Source: Mucilaginibacter sp. cycad4
Lineage (GTDB): Bacteria > Bacteroidota > Bacteroidia > Sphingobacteriales > Sphingobacteriaceae
DNA: 64,000 nucleotides
Direction of reading: 5' to 3'
Assembly (NCBI RefSeq): GCF_034263275.1
Contig: NZ_CP139559.1
Span: forward strand, 4,774,001 to 4,838,000
Numbering within the stretch: the first letter of the stretch is position 1; every line of letters starts with the position of its first letter. This document shows, piece by piece, positions 26,145 to 34,799 of the stretch. The position numbers were made by a program, and so were the translations under genes. Below the pieces are notes generated by a model, which did not search any database, was not told where the DNA came from, and was given only the letters and a program-made list of their open reading frames with translations.

Positions 26145-26621
26145 ATGCCGTCACAAATTTTACTTGCTACCCATATTAATGCTCCGGTTGAAAAAGTTTT
26201 TGATATTGCCCGCAATATTGATGTGCATGTGGAATCAACAAGTCATACCGGCGAACGGGCTATTGCCGGTCGAACGAGCGGCCTGATCGGGCTTGGCGAA
26301 ACCGTTACCTGGAGGGCAAAGCATTTCGGCATATGGCAAAACCTTACCTCAAAGATCACCGAAATGGAATATCCAAATTACTTTACCGATATCCAGGTTG
26401 AGGGTGCTTTCAAAAGCTTTACACATGAGCATTATTTTTATCCTATCCTTAACCAAACCATGATGCGGGATATTTTTACTTTTGAATCGCCGGGTGGAAT
26501 ATTTGGAGAAGCGGTGAACTTTCTGTTCCTGTCTAACTACATGACACGATTGTTAGTGAAGAGGAATGAAGTGATCAAACAAATTGCTGAAGCCCCCCAG
26601 CTTCCTAAAGGGGGAGCTTAG
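26145..26621 (+). CDS. SRPBCC/START-like family protein
   Basis: A 158-residue cytosolic protein with the SRPBCC start INAPVEKVFDIARNIDVHV and the RAKHFGIWQNLTSKITEMEYP core seen in proteins annotated as polyketide-cyclase-like or cell-division-inhibitor-like. The final EAPQLPKGGA is encoded by a CCCCC...TAAAGGGGGAG palindromic repeat, so the last ten residues are probably acquired from that repeat. It lies downstream of asnS and upstream of an alpha/beta hydrolase; an operon is possible. Confidence 0.75.
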   Translation: MPSQILLATHINAPVEKVFDIARNIDVHVESTSHTGERAIAGRTSGLIGLGETVTWRAKHFGIWQNLTSKITEMEYPNYFTDIQVEGAFKSFTHEHYFYPILNQTMMRDIFTFESPGGIFGEAVNFLFLSNYMTRLLVKRNEVIKQIAEAPQLPKGGA

Positions 26622-26709
26622 CTACTTTGGCCTACGGGCAACTATTTAAAAATCCATATCATATTATTGAACATTCAATTATGAGGTTATTAAACATCTT
26701 ACTGAAATT

Positions 26710-27252
26710 ATGACTTTCAACGCTGATATTCTTATACACCCGGGATTGGGTAATTCAGACCCGCAACACTGGCAAAGCATTTGGGAAAAGCAGTTCAATT
26801 TTACCCGTATTGAACAACAGGATTGGGACACGCCGATTTGCAGCGATTGGATAAAAACTATAAATGATTATGTAAACCGCTATGATCCGGAAAACGTAAT
26901 CTTAGTTGGTCACAGCCTGGCTTGTGCTGCCATAGCCTCGTGGGCAAAGCAATATAACATTGGAATAAAGGGTGTATTACTGGTTGCGCCGAGTGATACC
27001 GAAGCGGATAGCTATCCAACCGGCACAAGTGGTTTTACGCCGATGTCATTAGGCAAGCTACCATTCAAATCAATAACCGTAGTTAGCAATAATGATTTCT
27101 ATGTAAGCAGGGAACGAGCCTTGTTATTTGCAGACAGTTGGGGAAGTGAGATAGTAAATATCGGCGATGCCGGCCATATCAATGTATCAGCAGGTTATGG
27201 TGAATGGAATAAAGGCCTTGAGCTGTTAAAAAAACTGGACGCGGGACATTGA
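26710..27252 (+). CDS. RBBP9/YdeN-family serine hydrolase
   Basis: A 180-residue alpha/beta hydrolase. The N-terminal ILIHPGLGNSDPQHWQSIWEKQ is the RBBP9 signature. The nucleophile is the Ser in GHSLACAAIASW (about residue 70), the acid lies near SNNDFYVS and the His in GDAGHIN. All triad positions are present, so it is likely active; the natural substrate of this family is unknown. A palindromic repeat follows its stop. Confidence 0.85.
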   Translation: MTFNADILIHPGLGNSDPQHWQSIWEKQFNFTRIEQQDWDTPICSDWIKTINDYVNRYDPENVILVGHSLACAAIASWAKQYNIGIKGVLLVAPSDTEADSYPTGTSGFTPMSLGKLPFKSITVVSNNDFYVSRERALLFADSWGSEIVNIGDAGHINVSAGYGEWNKGLELLKKLDAGH

Positions 27253-27264
27253 ACTCCTCCTCTA

Positions 27265-27365
27265 CCGCGGGCTTCCAGCCCGTGGGTATTACCGGTAAGC
27301 TTTCAGCTTACATCACGTCAGCTGAAAGCTGAAAGCATGCTTAACCACGGGCTGAAAGCCCGCGG
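27265..27365. repeat. CCGCGGGCT palindrome repeat, copy C (complete)
   Basis: The most symmetrical copy. CCGCGGGCTTCCAGCCCGTG at the left pairs with CACGGGCTGAAAGCCCGCGG at the right. Between them lie GTAAGCTTTCAGCTTAC and TCAGCTGAAAGCTGA. It lies between the RBBP9-like gene and msrB. Confidence 0.7.
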
Positions 27366-27503
27366 CAGTTAACTTGTTTTCCCCGTCAAACCAGTGTAAA
27401 CATCAACCGGCAAAACATTACATCGCCTCAATTTGTCGTATCTTTATATAAGTGAAACAAGGCAAATTCACTAACGCACTAACTCAATAAATCAATAATT
27501 ATA

Positions 27504-27875
27504 ATGGAATACAATCAATTAACACCCGATGAAGAAAGGGTAATATTATACAAAGGTACCGAAAGGCCGTTCACCGGCTCTTTATTGAACAATAAGGCGC
27601 AAGGTTTATACGTTTGCAAACGCTGCGATGCGCCGTTGTACCGATCGGAAGATAAGTTTGAATCGTTTTGCGGCTGGCCAAGTTTTGACGATGAAATTGA
27701 AGGAGCTGTTCGCCGCGAGGTAGACGCTGATGGCCGCAGGGTAGAGATCCTGTGTGCTAACTGTGGTGCACATCTGGGCCATGTGTTTGAAGGTGAATAC
27801 ATGACCCCGAAAAACACCCGCCATTGTGTAAATTCAGTATCAATGAAATTTGTTCCGGTTGAGGAAGTAAAATAA
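27504..27875 (+). CDS. msrB: Peptide-methionine (R)-S-oxide reductase
   Basis: Reduces the R epimer of methionine sulfoxide in oxidised proteins. It is 123 residues, a single MsrB domain without MsrA fusion or signal peptide. The two zinc-binding pairs are visible (CKRC at residues 38-41, CANC near 88), with ESFCGWPSFDDEI and the catalytic Cys in RHCVNSVSMKF. The recycling-type Cys sits in SFCGWPSF. The gene is monocistronic. Confidence 0.95.
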   Translation: MEYNQLTPDEERVILYKGTERPFTGSLLNNKAQGLYVCKRCDAPLYRSEDKFESFCGWPSFDDEIEGAVRREVDADGRRVEILCANCGAHLGHVFEGEYMTPKNTRHCVNSVSMKFVPVEEVK

Positions 27876-28161
27876 ATCGCACAACTTTAAGGAATACATC
27901 CGTTAGTTTATGATTAACGGGCGTAATTGTTTTCCACATACCGGCCTGCAGCAACCTTTTAATTTCGCATTTAAATATTGATACCTGCTGCAAGTAAAAG
28001 CATTTCATTATTGGCAATAATTGTCGGTGTTAAGTCAAGTAATTTATAATGTTAAATTATCGTAATCCGCAAGTATAAAGGCCTGCAAATTTCAATCAAA
28101 TTTTTAATCAGCTGTTTTCAAGTCCATTAATTTTTCATCAATATAACAAGTGCCGATAAAG

Positions 28162-28170
28162 TGTGGATAA
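28162..28170 (-). promoter_or_regulatory. Perfect DnaA box upstream of nrdBA
   Basis: The plus strand reads TGTGGATAA, the exact reverse complement of the DnaA consensus TTATCCACA, 265 bases before nrdB. DnaA controls nrdAB in E. coli, so a role here is plausible. It lies in the 559-base gap 27876-28434 with the two sites listed next. Confidence 0.45.
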
Positions 28171-28179
28171 CTCGGGGGT

Positions 28180-28202
28180 TTGTGAAAAACTATCATTCAC
28201 AA
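28180..28202. promoter_or_regulatory. Palindrome TTGTGAA-N9-TTCACAA upstream of nrdBA
   Basis: TTGTGAA and TTCACAA form a 23-base dyad directly before the -7-like box. This is a typical size for a dimeric repressor operator. It does not match the NrdR box consensus as I know it. Confidence 0.4.
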
Positions 28203-28219
28203 CTACACAACTCAAACAT

Positions 28220-28227
28220 TAACTTTG
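28220..28227 (+). promoter_or_regulatory. -7 box candidate for nrdBA
   Basis: TAACTTTG matches TAnnTTTG, 207 bases before nrdB. This would leave a long leader, within which I see no clear riboswitch. Confidence 0.35.
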
Positions 28228-28434
28228 CTCAGCAAGGTAATAAAAAGGCGTTCAGCCGGCAGCCAGACGCATTCGTCAACTTCTAATTAAATAACTGGCT
28301 GTCAGAAAGTTACACAATACAGTTGCTAAGGAGTAAATCCGAAGGCATCAAAATTTAAAGCTTTATTGAAAAGTAGGGCTTGCTTTCGTGTCTGAATACC
28401 TGATTGAAGAAAGAAACTAATAAAGTAGACACCA

Positions 28435-29409
28435 ATGAGTTTGGAAAACGAATTATTACTACGGGAAAACAAGGACCGGTTTGTTATCCTTCCCATTAAG
28501 TATCCCGCAATTTGGGAGATGTATAAAAAAGCGGAAGCCAGCTTCTGGACCGCTGAGGAAATCGACCTTTCGGACGACCTTAAACACTGGGAAAATCTTA
28601 ATTCGGGTGAAAAACATTTCATTTCACACATACTTGCATTTTTTGCTGCAAGTGACGGTATTGTGAACGAAAACCTGGCGGTAAACTTCATGAGCGAAGT
28701 ACAATTACCCGAAGCACGTTGCTTTTACGGTTTCCAGATCATGATGGAAAACATCCACTCTGAAACCTATGCACTGCTTATAGATACCTATGTAAAAGAT
28801 CCAACCGAAAAAGACCGTCTTTTCCACGCCATTGAAACTGTGCCATGCGTAGGTAAAAAAGCGGAGTGGGCATTGAAATGGATCAACAACGGCAATTTTG
28901 CCGAACGTTTAGTGGCTTTCGCAGCGGTAGAAGGAATCTTCTTTTCCGGTAGCTTCTGCTCTATATTCTGGCTTAAAAAACGCGGCTTGATGCCAGGCCT
29001 GACTTTCAGCAATGAGCTGATCTCGCGTGATGAAGGCTCGCACTGCGAATTTGCCTGCTTATTATATGGCATGCTCGAAAACAAACTGCCGCAGGAACAG
29101 GTTACCAGGATCATTACCGACGCAGTTGAAATTGAAAAAGAATTTGTAACCGACGCACTGCCGGTTAACCTGATAGGAATGAACGCCAAACTGATGAGCC
29201 AGTACATTGAATTTGTGGCCGACAGGTGGCTAAGCGAGCTTGGTTACGACAAATTTTACAACGCAACCAATCCGTTCGATTTCATGGAAATGATATCGCT
29301 GCAGGGCAAAACCAACTTTTTTGAAAAACGCGTTGGCGATTATCAAAAAAGTGGTGTATTAAACGCATCGGCCGAAAGCAAAAGCTTTTCGCTTGATGAT
29401 GATTTTTAG
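28435..29409 (+). CDS. nrdB: Ribonucleoside-diphosphate reductase small subunit, eukaryote-like
   Basis: Houses the diiron-tyrosyl radical cofactor of class I ribonucleotide reductase, which makes deoxynucleotides. It is 324 residues. EKHFISHILAFFAASDGIVNENL, the iron-ligand/tyrosine region MMENIHSETYALLIDTYV and ISRDEGSHCEFACLLY carry the Glu/His ligands and the radical Tyr; the C-terminus ends SFSLDDDF, the acidic tail that docks on the large subunit. The sequence is strikingly like animal RRM2 (the IHSE-Y-LLIDTY and AIETVPCVGKKAEWALKWI blocks) rather than the E. coli NrdB type. It is first gene of nrdB-nrdA, 148 bases before nrdA. Confidence 0.95.
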   Translation: MSLENELLLRENKDRFVILPIKYPAIWEMYKKAEASFWTAEEIDLSDDLKHWENLNSGEKHFISHILAFFAASDGIVNENLAVNFMSEVQLPEARCFYGFQIMMENIHSETYALLIDTYVKDPTEKDRLFHAIETVPCVGKKAEWALKWINNGNFAERLVAFAAVEGIFFSGSFCSIFWLKKRGLMPGLTFSNELISRDEGSHCEFACLLYGMLENKLPQEQVTRIITDAVEIEKEFVTDALPVNLIGMNAKLMSQYIEFVADRWLSELGYDKFYNATNPFDFMEMISLQGKTNFFEKRVGDYQKSGVLNASAESKSFSLDDDF

Positions 29410-29543
29410 GGAGAGAGGTTAGAGATCAGAGATTAGTTAGCAGCTTCAATTTCAGGTCAATCCTCAAATCAGGAAAATCAAGGTTCAGAAAATAATCAAA
29501 TCACTATAATATTAACTAAAAAAGCTTCGCTTTTAACGGGGCA

Positions 29544-29553
29544 AAAGGAGGGG
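29544..29553 (+). promoter_or_regulatory. Strong Shine-Dalgarno before nrdA
   Basis: AAAGGAGGGG ends four bases before the nrdA ATG. Such strong anti-SD matches are rare at starts in this window. Confidence 0.6.
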
Positions 29554-29557
29554 CAAA

Positions 29558-31930
29558 ATGTTCGTAATAAAAAGAGACGGTAGAAGAGAGTCCGTAAAAT
29601 TTGACAAGATCACCGCGCGTATTGAAAAACTGTGCTACGGGTTTCAATTAGTTGACCCTATTGATGTAGCTAAAAAGGTAATTGAAGGTTTATTTGACGG
29701 CGTAACCACCTCCGAGCTGGATAACCTCGCCGCCGAAACTGCCGCTTCATTAACCACCAAGCACCCTGATTATGCTTTGCTTGCATCGCGCATTGCGGTA
29801 TCAAACCTGCACAAAAACACCATCAAGTCGTTTTCTGAAACCATGCGCCTCCTGCATGAATATGTTGACAAGAAAACGGGTAAAGATGCATCGCTTATTG
29901 CCGATGATGTGTGGGAAGTGATCCAGGAAAATGCTGAACTGCTTGACAGCACCATCATTTATGACCGCGACTTTGGTTTTGATTACTTCGGCTTTAAAAC
30001 CCTTGAAAAATCATACCTGTTAAAAATAGACGGCAAAATTGCCGAGCGTCCTCAGCACCTGTTCATGCGTGTATCGGTAGGGATCCACAAGCACGATATT
30101 GAAAGCGCTATCAAAACTTACCACTTAATGAGCGAGCGCTGGTTTACACATGCTACACCAACCTTGTTTAATGCAGGCACACCAAAACCACAAATGTCAT
30201 CATGCTTCCTGTTAACCATGAAGGATGACAGCATTGAGGGTATCTATGATACATTAAAACAAACTGCTAAAATTTCGCAAAGCGCAGGCGGTATCGGCTT
30301 AAGCATCCACAATGTGAGAGCTACAGGCTCATACATCAGCGGCACTAATGGCACCAGCAATGGTATCATTCCAATGCTGCGCGTATTTAATGATACTGCA
30401 CGTTATGTTGACCAGGGCGGTGGTAAACGTAAAGGCGCTTTCGCTGTTTATTTAGAGCCATGGCATGCCGATATCTTTGAATTCCTTGATCTGCGTAAAA
30501 ACCATGGTAAGGAAGAGATGCGTGCCCGCGATTTGTTCTATGCCCTTTGGGTATCTGACCTGTTCATGCAGCGTGTTGAAGCCAATGAAGACTGGAGCTT
30601 ATTCTGTCCGCATGAAGCACCCGGCCTGGCCGATTGCTGGGGTAAGGAATTTGAAGAACTTTACACCAAATACGAAAAAGAAGGCCGTCAGCGCCGCGTG
30701 GTAAAAGCACAGGAATTGTGGTTTGCAGTATTAGATGCACAGGTTGAAACCGGTACGCCATACTTATTATATAAGGATGCTGCCAATGGTAAATCAAACC
30801 AGCAAAACCTGGGTACCATTAAAAGCTCAAACCTCTGCACCGAGATCATTGAGTATACCGACGCAAACGAAGTAGCTGTTTGTAACCTGGCATCATTAGC
30901 ATTGCCGCGTTACATCAACAACGGCACGTTTGATCATGATAAACTATATGAAGTAACTTACCAGGCCACCATCAACCTTAACCGGATCATTGACGGTAAC
31001 TACTACCCGGTTAAAGAAGCTGAATACTCAAACTTACGTCACCGCCCTATCGGTTTAGGTGTGCAAGGTTTGGCTGATACTTTCATCCAGTTGCGTATGC
31101 CGTTTGAAAGCGAAGAAGCTAAAAAACTGAACATCGAGATCTTTGAAACCATCTACTTTGCAGCAATGACAGCTTCAAAAGATATGGCCATTAAAGATGG
31201 TGCTTATGAAACATTCAAGGGCTCACCATTGTCGCAAGGTAAATTCCAATTCGACCTTTGGGGAGTAAAACCAGAAAGCGGTCGCTGGGATTGGGAAAAC
31301 CTGCGTTTAGATGTAATGAACCATGGCGTACGTAACTCCTTATTAGTTGCGCCTATGCCAACTGCTTCAACATCGCAGATCCTGGGTAACAACGAGTGCT
31401 TTGAGCCATATACATCAAACATTTACACCCGCCGTGTATTAAGCGGTGAGTTCATCGTGGTAAATAAATACCTGCTGCGCGATCTGGTTAACCTTGGCCT
31501 TTGGAGCACCAGCATGAAAGATAAGATCATCAGCGCTAACGGTTCAATCCAGGAGATCCCTGAGATCCCTGCTGATATCAAAGCATTGTACAAAACTGTT
31601 TGGGAGATCAAAATGCGCAGTATTATTGATATGGCTGCCGACAGGGGTGCATACATTTGCCAGTCGCAATCATTAAACCTGTTCATCAACTCGCCAAATG
31701 CTTCAAAACTTACTTCAATGCATTTCTACGCTTGGAAAAAAGGCCTAAAAACAGGTATGTACTACCTGCGTACACAAGCAGCATCGCAAGCGGTTAAATT
31801 TACGGTTGAAAACCAGGGGGGTAAAAACATGGATCCGGTTATCCCGGCCGTTGTTGATGCCGTTGCCGACGAAATTCCGGCAGGCCCAACCTGTTCAATG
31901 GAAGAAGGCTGCGTGACTTGCTCTGCTTAA
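29558..31930 (+). CDS. nrdA: Ribonucleoside-diphosphate reductase large subunit, eukaryote-like
   Basis: Catalytic subunit of class I ribonucleotide reductase, 790 residues. An N-terminal ATP-cone (FVIKRDGRRESVKFDKITARIEKLCYG, about residues 1-90) gives allosteric dATP control. The barrel has SSCFLLTMKDDSIEGIYDTL, the active-site NLCTEIIEYT and the PMPTASTSQILGNNECFEPYTSNIYTRRVLSGEF block. The C-terminal CSMEEGCVTCSA supplies the redox-active cysteines recycled by thioredoxin. As with nrdB, blocks match animal RRM1 closely (VIKRDGR, FDKIT-RI-KLCYG, LAAETAA-LTTKHPDYA). It is co-transcribed with nrdB and followed by a UUCG-loop terminator. Confidence 0.96.
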   Translation: MFVIKRDGRRESVKFDKITARIEKLCYGFQLVDPIDVAKKVIEGLFDGVTTSELDNLAAETAASLTTKHPDYALLASRIAVSNLHKNTIKSFSETMRLLHEYVDKKTGKDASLIADDVWEVIQENAELLDSTIIYDRDFGFDYFGFKTLEKSYLLKIDGKIAERPQHLFMRVSVGIHKHDIESAIKTYHLMSERWFTHATPTLFNAGTPKPQMSSCFLLTMKDDSIEGIYDTLKQTAKISQSAGGIGLSIHNVRATGSYISGTNGTSNGIIPMLRVFNDTARYVDQGGGKRKGAFAVYLEPWHADIFEFLDLRKNHGKEEMRARDLFYALWVSDLFMQRVEANEDWSLFCPHEAPGLADCWGKEFEELYTKYEKEGRQRRVVKAQELWFAVLDAQVETGTPYLLYKDAANGKSNQQNLGTIKSSNLCTEIIEYTDANEVAVCNLASLALPRYINNGTFDHDKLYEVTYQATINLNRIIDGNYYPVKEAEYSNLRHRPIGLGVQGLADTFIQLRMPFESEEAKKLNIEIFETIYFAAMTASKDMAIKDGAYETFKGSPLSQGKFQFDLWGVKPESGRWDWENLRLDVMNHGVRNSLLVAPMPTASTSQILGNNECFEPYTSNIYTRRVLSGEFIVVNKYLLRDLVNLGLWSTSMKDKIISANGSIQEIPEIPADIKALYKTVWEIKMRSIIDMAADRGAYICQSQSLNLFINSPNASKLTSMHFYAWKKGLKTGMYYLRTQAASQAVKFTVENQGGKNMDPVIPAVVDAVADEIPAGPTCSMEEGCVTCSA

Positions 31931-32108
31931 GTCGGAAGTCCGTAAGTCGGTAAGATAATTTTTAGAGCCCTTAAACTTCGGTTTATGGGCTTTTTCGTTT
32001 TTAGTGGGATTTCGTTGACATTCAATTTGTGTTTAATTGATATTTTTGACTATCGGCTTTTGCAGCTCCATCTTTCGGACTTGCGGACATGCCGGCTTCC
32101 GGACTTAA
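31931..32108. repeat. Word-iterated inverted repeat (AAGTCCGGAAGTCGG family)
   Basis: Left: GTCGGAAGTCCGTAAGTCGG. Right (31-terminal part, 32075-32108): TTTCGGACTTGCGGACATG and CCGGCTTCCGGACTT, the reverse complement of the same words. It brackets the nrdA terminator. Confidence 0.55.
31967..31995 (+). terminator. Terminator with UUCG loop after nrdA
   Basis: GCCCTTAAAC-TTCG-GTTTATGGGC, one mismatch in ten pairs, closes on an extra-stable UUCG tetraloop and is followed by TTTTT. Confidence 0.85.
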
Positions 32109-32114
32109 AAACAA

Positions 32115-32318
32115 ATGACCAAACACGAAATCATCCGTTGCGAACGCTGCCAGGTTCCTTTTGAATGTAAAGCCAATTCATTCACCAAATGCCAGTGCAG
32201 TACCGTGCAGCTTACTATTAACGAAGTGCAGCATGTAAGTGAACTGTATGAGGGGTGTTTGTGTGCTAATTGTTTGCTTATCATTCAGCAGGAGTATAGG
32301 GAAACTATCAATATATAA
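32115..32318 (+). CDS. Cysteine-rich CWC-type zinc-binding small protein
   Basis: A 67-residue protein with CERCQVPFECKANSFTKCQCSTVQL followed by CLCANCL. The CxxC, C, CxC and CxCxxC pattern is that of the cysteine-rich CWC family, presumably binding zinc. No signal peptide is present. Its role is unknown. It sits between nrdA and an acyltransferase, with no obvious operon partner. Confidence 0.78.
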   Translation: MTKHEIIRCERCQVPFECKANSFTKCQCSTVQLTINEVQHVSELYEGCLCANCLLIIQQEYRETINI

Positions 32319-32442
32319 TAACCAAAACCGTTAACGGGATAGCATATTAAATTTATTATTGCCATCAAAGCCAAACTTTCCCATTTGTTTTTCAATATAA
32401 TTTCCCCCTTTTATTACAAAAATATTTATCAGATATTCGGGA

Positions 32443-33393
32443 GTGTTTAAATATCAGGGGAAGATAGAAAGTATTGTTTTATTACGGGGATTAGCTGCAT
32501 TAGGTGTATGCGGTACTCATTATTACATAATGAATACTGAAACATATAGTCCACTTGTTAAACAGCTGTTCATGAGCGGGCAACTCGGTGTTTCGATATT
32601 TTTTGTGATATCCGGTTTTGTTCTTCCTTATTCATTAAGTAAGCTCAATTACACCCTTTCCGGGTTTCCGCACTTCATCTTAAAAAGGTTATTCAGGATT
32701 GAGCCCCCTTATTGGGCAACTATTGCCCTGCTTTTCATATTAGGTATTGTGCCCTGGCAAAGCTTTAACATCAAACAATTTGCGGTAAATATATTTCATA
32801 TTGCTGCGTTGTTTAAAGATTACAGCTGGTATTCGCCCATCTTTTGGACTTTAGCAATTGAATTTCAATATTACATTTTGTTGGGCCTGTTCTTTTCGTT
32901 ATTAACGCGCTGCAAGCCTGCAGTTTCCATCCTGATAGTTTGCGGCATAAGTATAATATGTATGTTCGCCAGACTAAATGTACGTAATTTGGTATTTACG
33001 TATTGGTATGATTTTGCAGCAGGCTATATTGGATTCATGTGTGTGATCGGTAAAATCAGGCTGCAAACCACAGTAATCTATCTTACAGCTTTTTGCGCCA
33101 TTGTTGTTTGGCAAGTTTCTATCATAACCGGTATACTGCCGTTTGCTACTACACTAATTATCCTTTTATTTAATAAAAAGCCCTACAGGCCCTTGCTGTT
33201 TTTGGGTAATATCTCCTACTCATTATACCTCACTCATACAATAACTATATTTTTCTTTTTGAAATTTGCCAAAGCTCATTTATCAAATCCGGTAGTCCTT
33301 TTCGGCCTTACCATATCAGCCTGTGTATGTTTTGCTGCTTTATTTTATACCATAATTGAGAAACCTATTCTCAATTATTCAAAAAAAATGTAA
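32443..33393 (+). CDS. Acyltransferase 3 (OafA/YrhL-like) membrane protein
   Basis: A 316-residue integral membrane O-acyltransferase. It opens IESIVLLRGLAALGVCGTHYYIM, containing the RG-AAL-V-H signature with the catalytic-type His. About ten hydrophobic segments follow, with FFVISGFVLPYSL and FWTLAIEFQYYILLGLFF as family landmarks. Such enzymes acetylate or acylate polysaccharides or lipids on the membrane. The frame starts with GTG at 32443; no ATG precedes the conserved region, so GTG is preferred. It is an isolated gene without a neighbouring polysaccharide cluster. Confidence 0.88.
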   Translation: MFKYQGKIESIVLLRGLAALGVCGTHYYIMNTETYSPLVKQLFMSGQLGVSIFFVISGFVLPYSLSKLNYTLSGFPHFILKRLFRIEPPYWATIALLFILGIVPWQSFNIKQFAVNIFHIAALFKDYSWYSPIFWTLAIEFQYYILLGLFFSLLTRCKPAVSILIVCGISIICMFARLNVRNLVFTYWYDFAAGYIGFMCVIGKIRLQTTVIYLTAFCAIVVWQVSIITGILPFATTLIILLFNKKPYRPLLFLGNISYSLYLTHTITIFFFLKFAKAHLSNPVVLFGLTISACVCFAALFYTIIEKPILNYSKKM

Positions 33394-33482
33394 TAAGTAA
33401 CCCCAATTAATCCTTTTCTATTTAAATCAGTCATATATGTGTACATCTTCAATATAGATGATGCATTAAAGATTTTTACACC

Positions 33483-33665
33483 ATGAAAAGGAAATTTGTT
33501 GCTTTGGCACTATTAATATCAGCAGTAGTATCCGTAACCTCAGGTTGCGTGGTACGTGAAGGATACGGCCACCACCACAGGTACCGTAACGGATATAACA
33601 ACGGTTATAATAATGGTTACCATAACGGTGACGACCACGGTCATTATCGCGACCGCGGCTATTAA
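33483..33665 (+). CDS. 60-residue Gly/His/Asn-rich lipoprotein
   Basis: Signal MKRKFVALALLISAVVSVTSGC with lipobox TSGC. The mature part is VVREGYGHHHRYRNGYNNGY and onward, with NGY/NGD/HGH repeats. Such small Bacteroidota lipoproteins are common. Metal binding by the histidines is conceivable but not shown. A terminator follows. Confidence 0.7.
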   Translation: MKRKFVALALLISAVVSVTSGCVVREGYGHHHRYRNGYNNGYNNGYHNGDDHGHYRDRGY

Positions 33666-33702
33666 TTTAAGTTTTCTATAAGTAGTTTTAGTGAGTGATG
33701 AA

Positions 33703-33735
33703 AGAGGGCGCCGGATTTTAACGGTGCTCTTTTTG
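33703..33735 (+). terminator. Terminator after the small lipoprotein gene
   Basis: AGAGGGCGCCG pairs with CGGTGCTCT (one bulge) and is followed by TTTTT. Confidence 0.65.
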
Positions 33736-33910
33736 CTTGATCATCCCCAGCATTCATTTCGATATTTTATTTCGAAAGATTTGGTTATACACAACAAAAA
33801 CAAATTAAATATTACATTATACAATAATAACAGAACTTTATTTTGATTAAATTTGGTTTGTATAAATCTTTTTTCCTAAGTTTGAGTCATACATCATAAA
33901 CCTGTTAAAA

Positions 33911-34606
33911 ATGACCGGCCTGAAAAAAATCTTCAACTATAATAAATGGCAGATAGCATTTATTGCAGTATTTACCTTAACAAACAGTATTGCTCTTAAA
34001 CCAATTAACGCCGCTCCGGCCAAACATGTCATGGCCATCACCGCTGAAATTCCGCTTAAAGCTTTTGAGGGTATTTATCAGCAAAAAGAAAATGAGTTCA
34101 GGGTTTACAAAGTAGTTACTGATGGCGATAAATTAGTTGCACAACAGCTGGGGGGAGATCAAAAACTAACTTTAACCCGCAAATCAGATCTTGAGTTTGA
34201 GTTCTTAGATGATGACGGAGATGAAAAGATCCCGGTTGTATTTTCAAAAAATGAGGCTGGTGAAATAGCCCAGATCACTTTAGGCGGCAGGCAAATATGG
34301 ACAAAGATCAAAAGCTATACCCCTCCTAAAGAAATACAGCTGCAACCCGAGCAAATAAAAGTTTTAGCAGGCAAATACCAATCAGACGAAAGGGCTGATC
34401 TTTTTCTGACCATCACCGCTATACCCGATGGTTTAACGCTTAAGCAATCATGGGATGGCAAGGAGATCAATTTTAAGCCTCTATCAGATGTGCTGTTTTT
34501 AAATCAAGCCTTTGGCTTTCCCTTAAAATTCACTAAAGATGCAAGCGGCAACCCCGTCAAAGTACTGGCTTTTAACCGCGATACCTGGAACAAGGTAAAA
34601 GAATAA
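33911..34606 (+). CDS. Secreted protein with two DUF3471-like repeats
   Basis: 231 residues. A hydrophobic N-terminal segment (WQIAFIAVFTLTNSIAL) followed by an Ala-rich stretch is a probable signal. The mature part shows two similar halves, each opening with a G-YQ element (FEGIYQQKENEFRVYKVVTDGDKLVAQQLGG and LAGKYQSDERADLFLTITAIPDGLTLKQSWDG) and ending W-KI/W-KV. This is the pattern of DUF3471 domains often appended to beta-lactamase-family proteins, here without an enzyme. Function unknown. Confidence 0.65.
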   Translation: MTGLKKIFNYNKWQIAFIAVFTLTNSIALKPINAAPAKHVMAITAEIPLKAFEGIYQQKENEFRVYKVVTDGDKLVAQQLGGDQKLTLTRKSDLEFEFLDDDGDEKIPVVFSKNEAGEIAQITLGGRQIWTKIKSYTPPKEIQLQPEQIKVLAGKYQSDERADLFLTITAIPDGLTLKQSWDGKEINFKPLSDVLFLNQAFGFPLKFTKDASGNPVKVLAFNRDTWNKVKE

Positions 34607-34639
34607 GTTCCCTGATTAAATAATTATATAAAGTATTAC

Positions 34640-34691
34640 GGGCCGGCCCGCTGTTTCCTAAACCAGGTCACATCGGTAACCGGCCCTTTTT
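34640..34691 (+). terminator. Long-loop hairpin GGGCCGG / CCGGCCC with T-run
   Basis: GGGCCGG at 34640 pairs with CCGGCCC at 34680, followed by TTTTTAT, 34 bases after the stop of the secreted-protein gene. Confidence 0.65.
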
Positions 34692-34799
34692 ATTACGTAA
34701 ATACCTGCAATAGGGATGGAAGTGGATACCGGCCAATGAGCGCTAAGCCTGCAGGCGTATGAACGTACAGCCCGGGCCGAAGGCATTGCCCCCATTAGT

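Noticed and set aside
28141..28320. NrdR box upstream of nrdB (ACACAATACAGT near 28313)
   Set aside because: It matches only one half of the consensus and has no second box at the usual spacing.
32443..33393. The acyltransferase as part of a polysaccharide locus
   Set aside because: No glycosyltransferase, flippase or polymerase gene is nearby.
33483..34692. CRISPR or tandem array in the 33-35 kb spacers
   Set aside because: The repeats are irregular words and hairpins without regular spacers.
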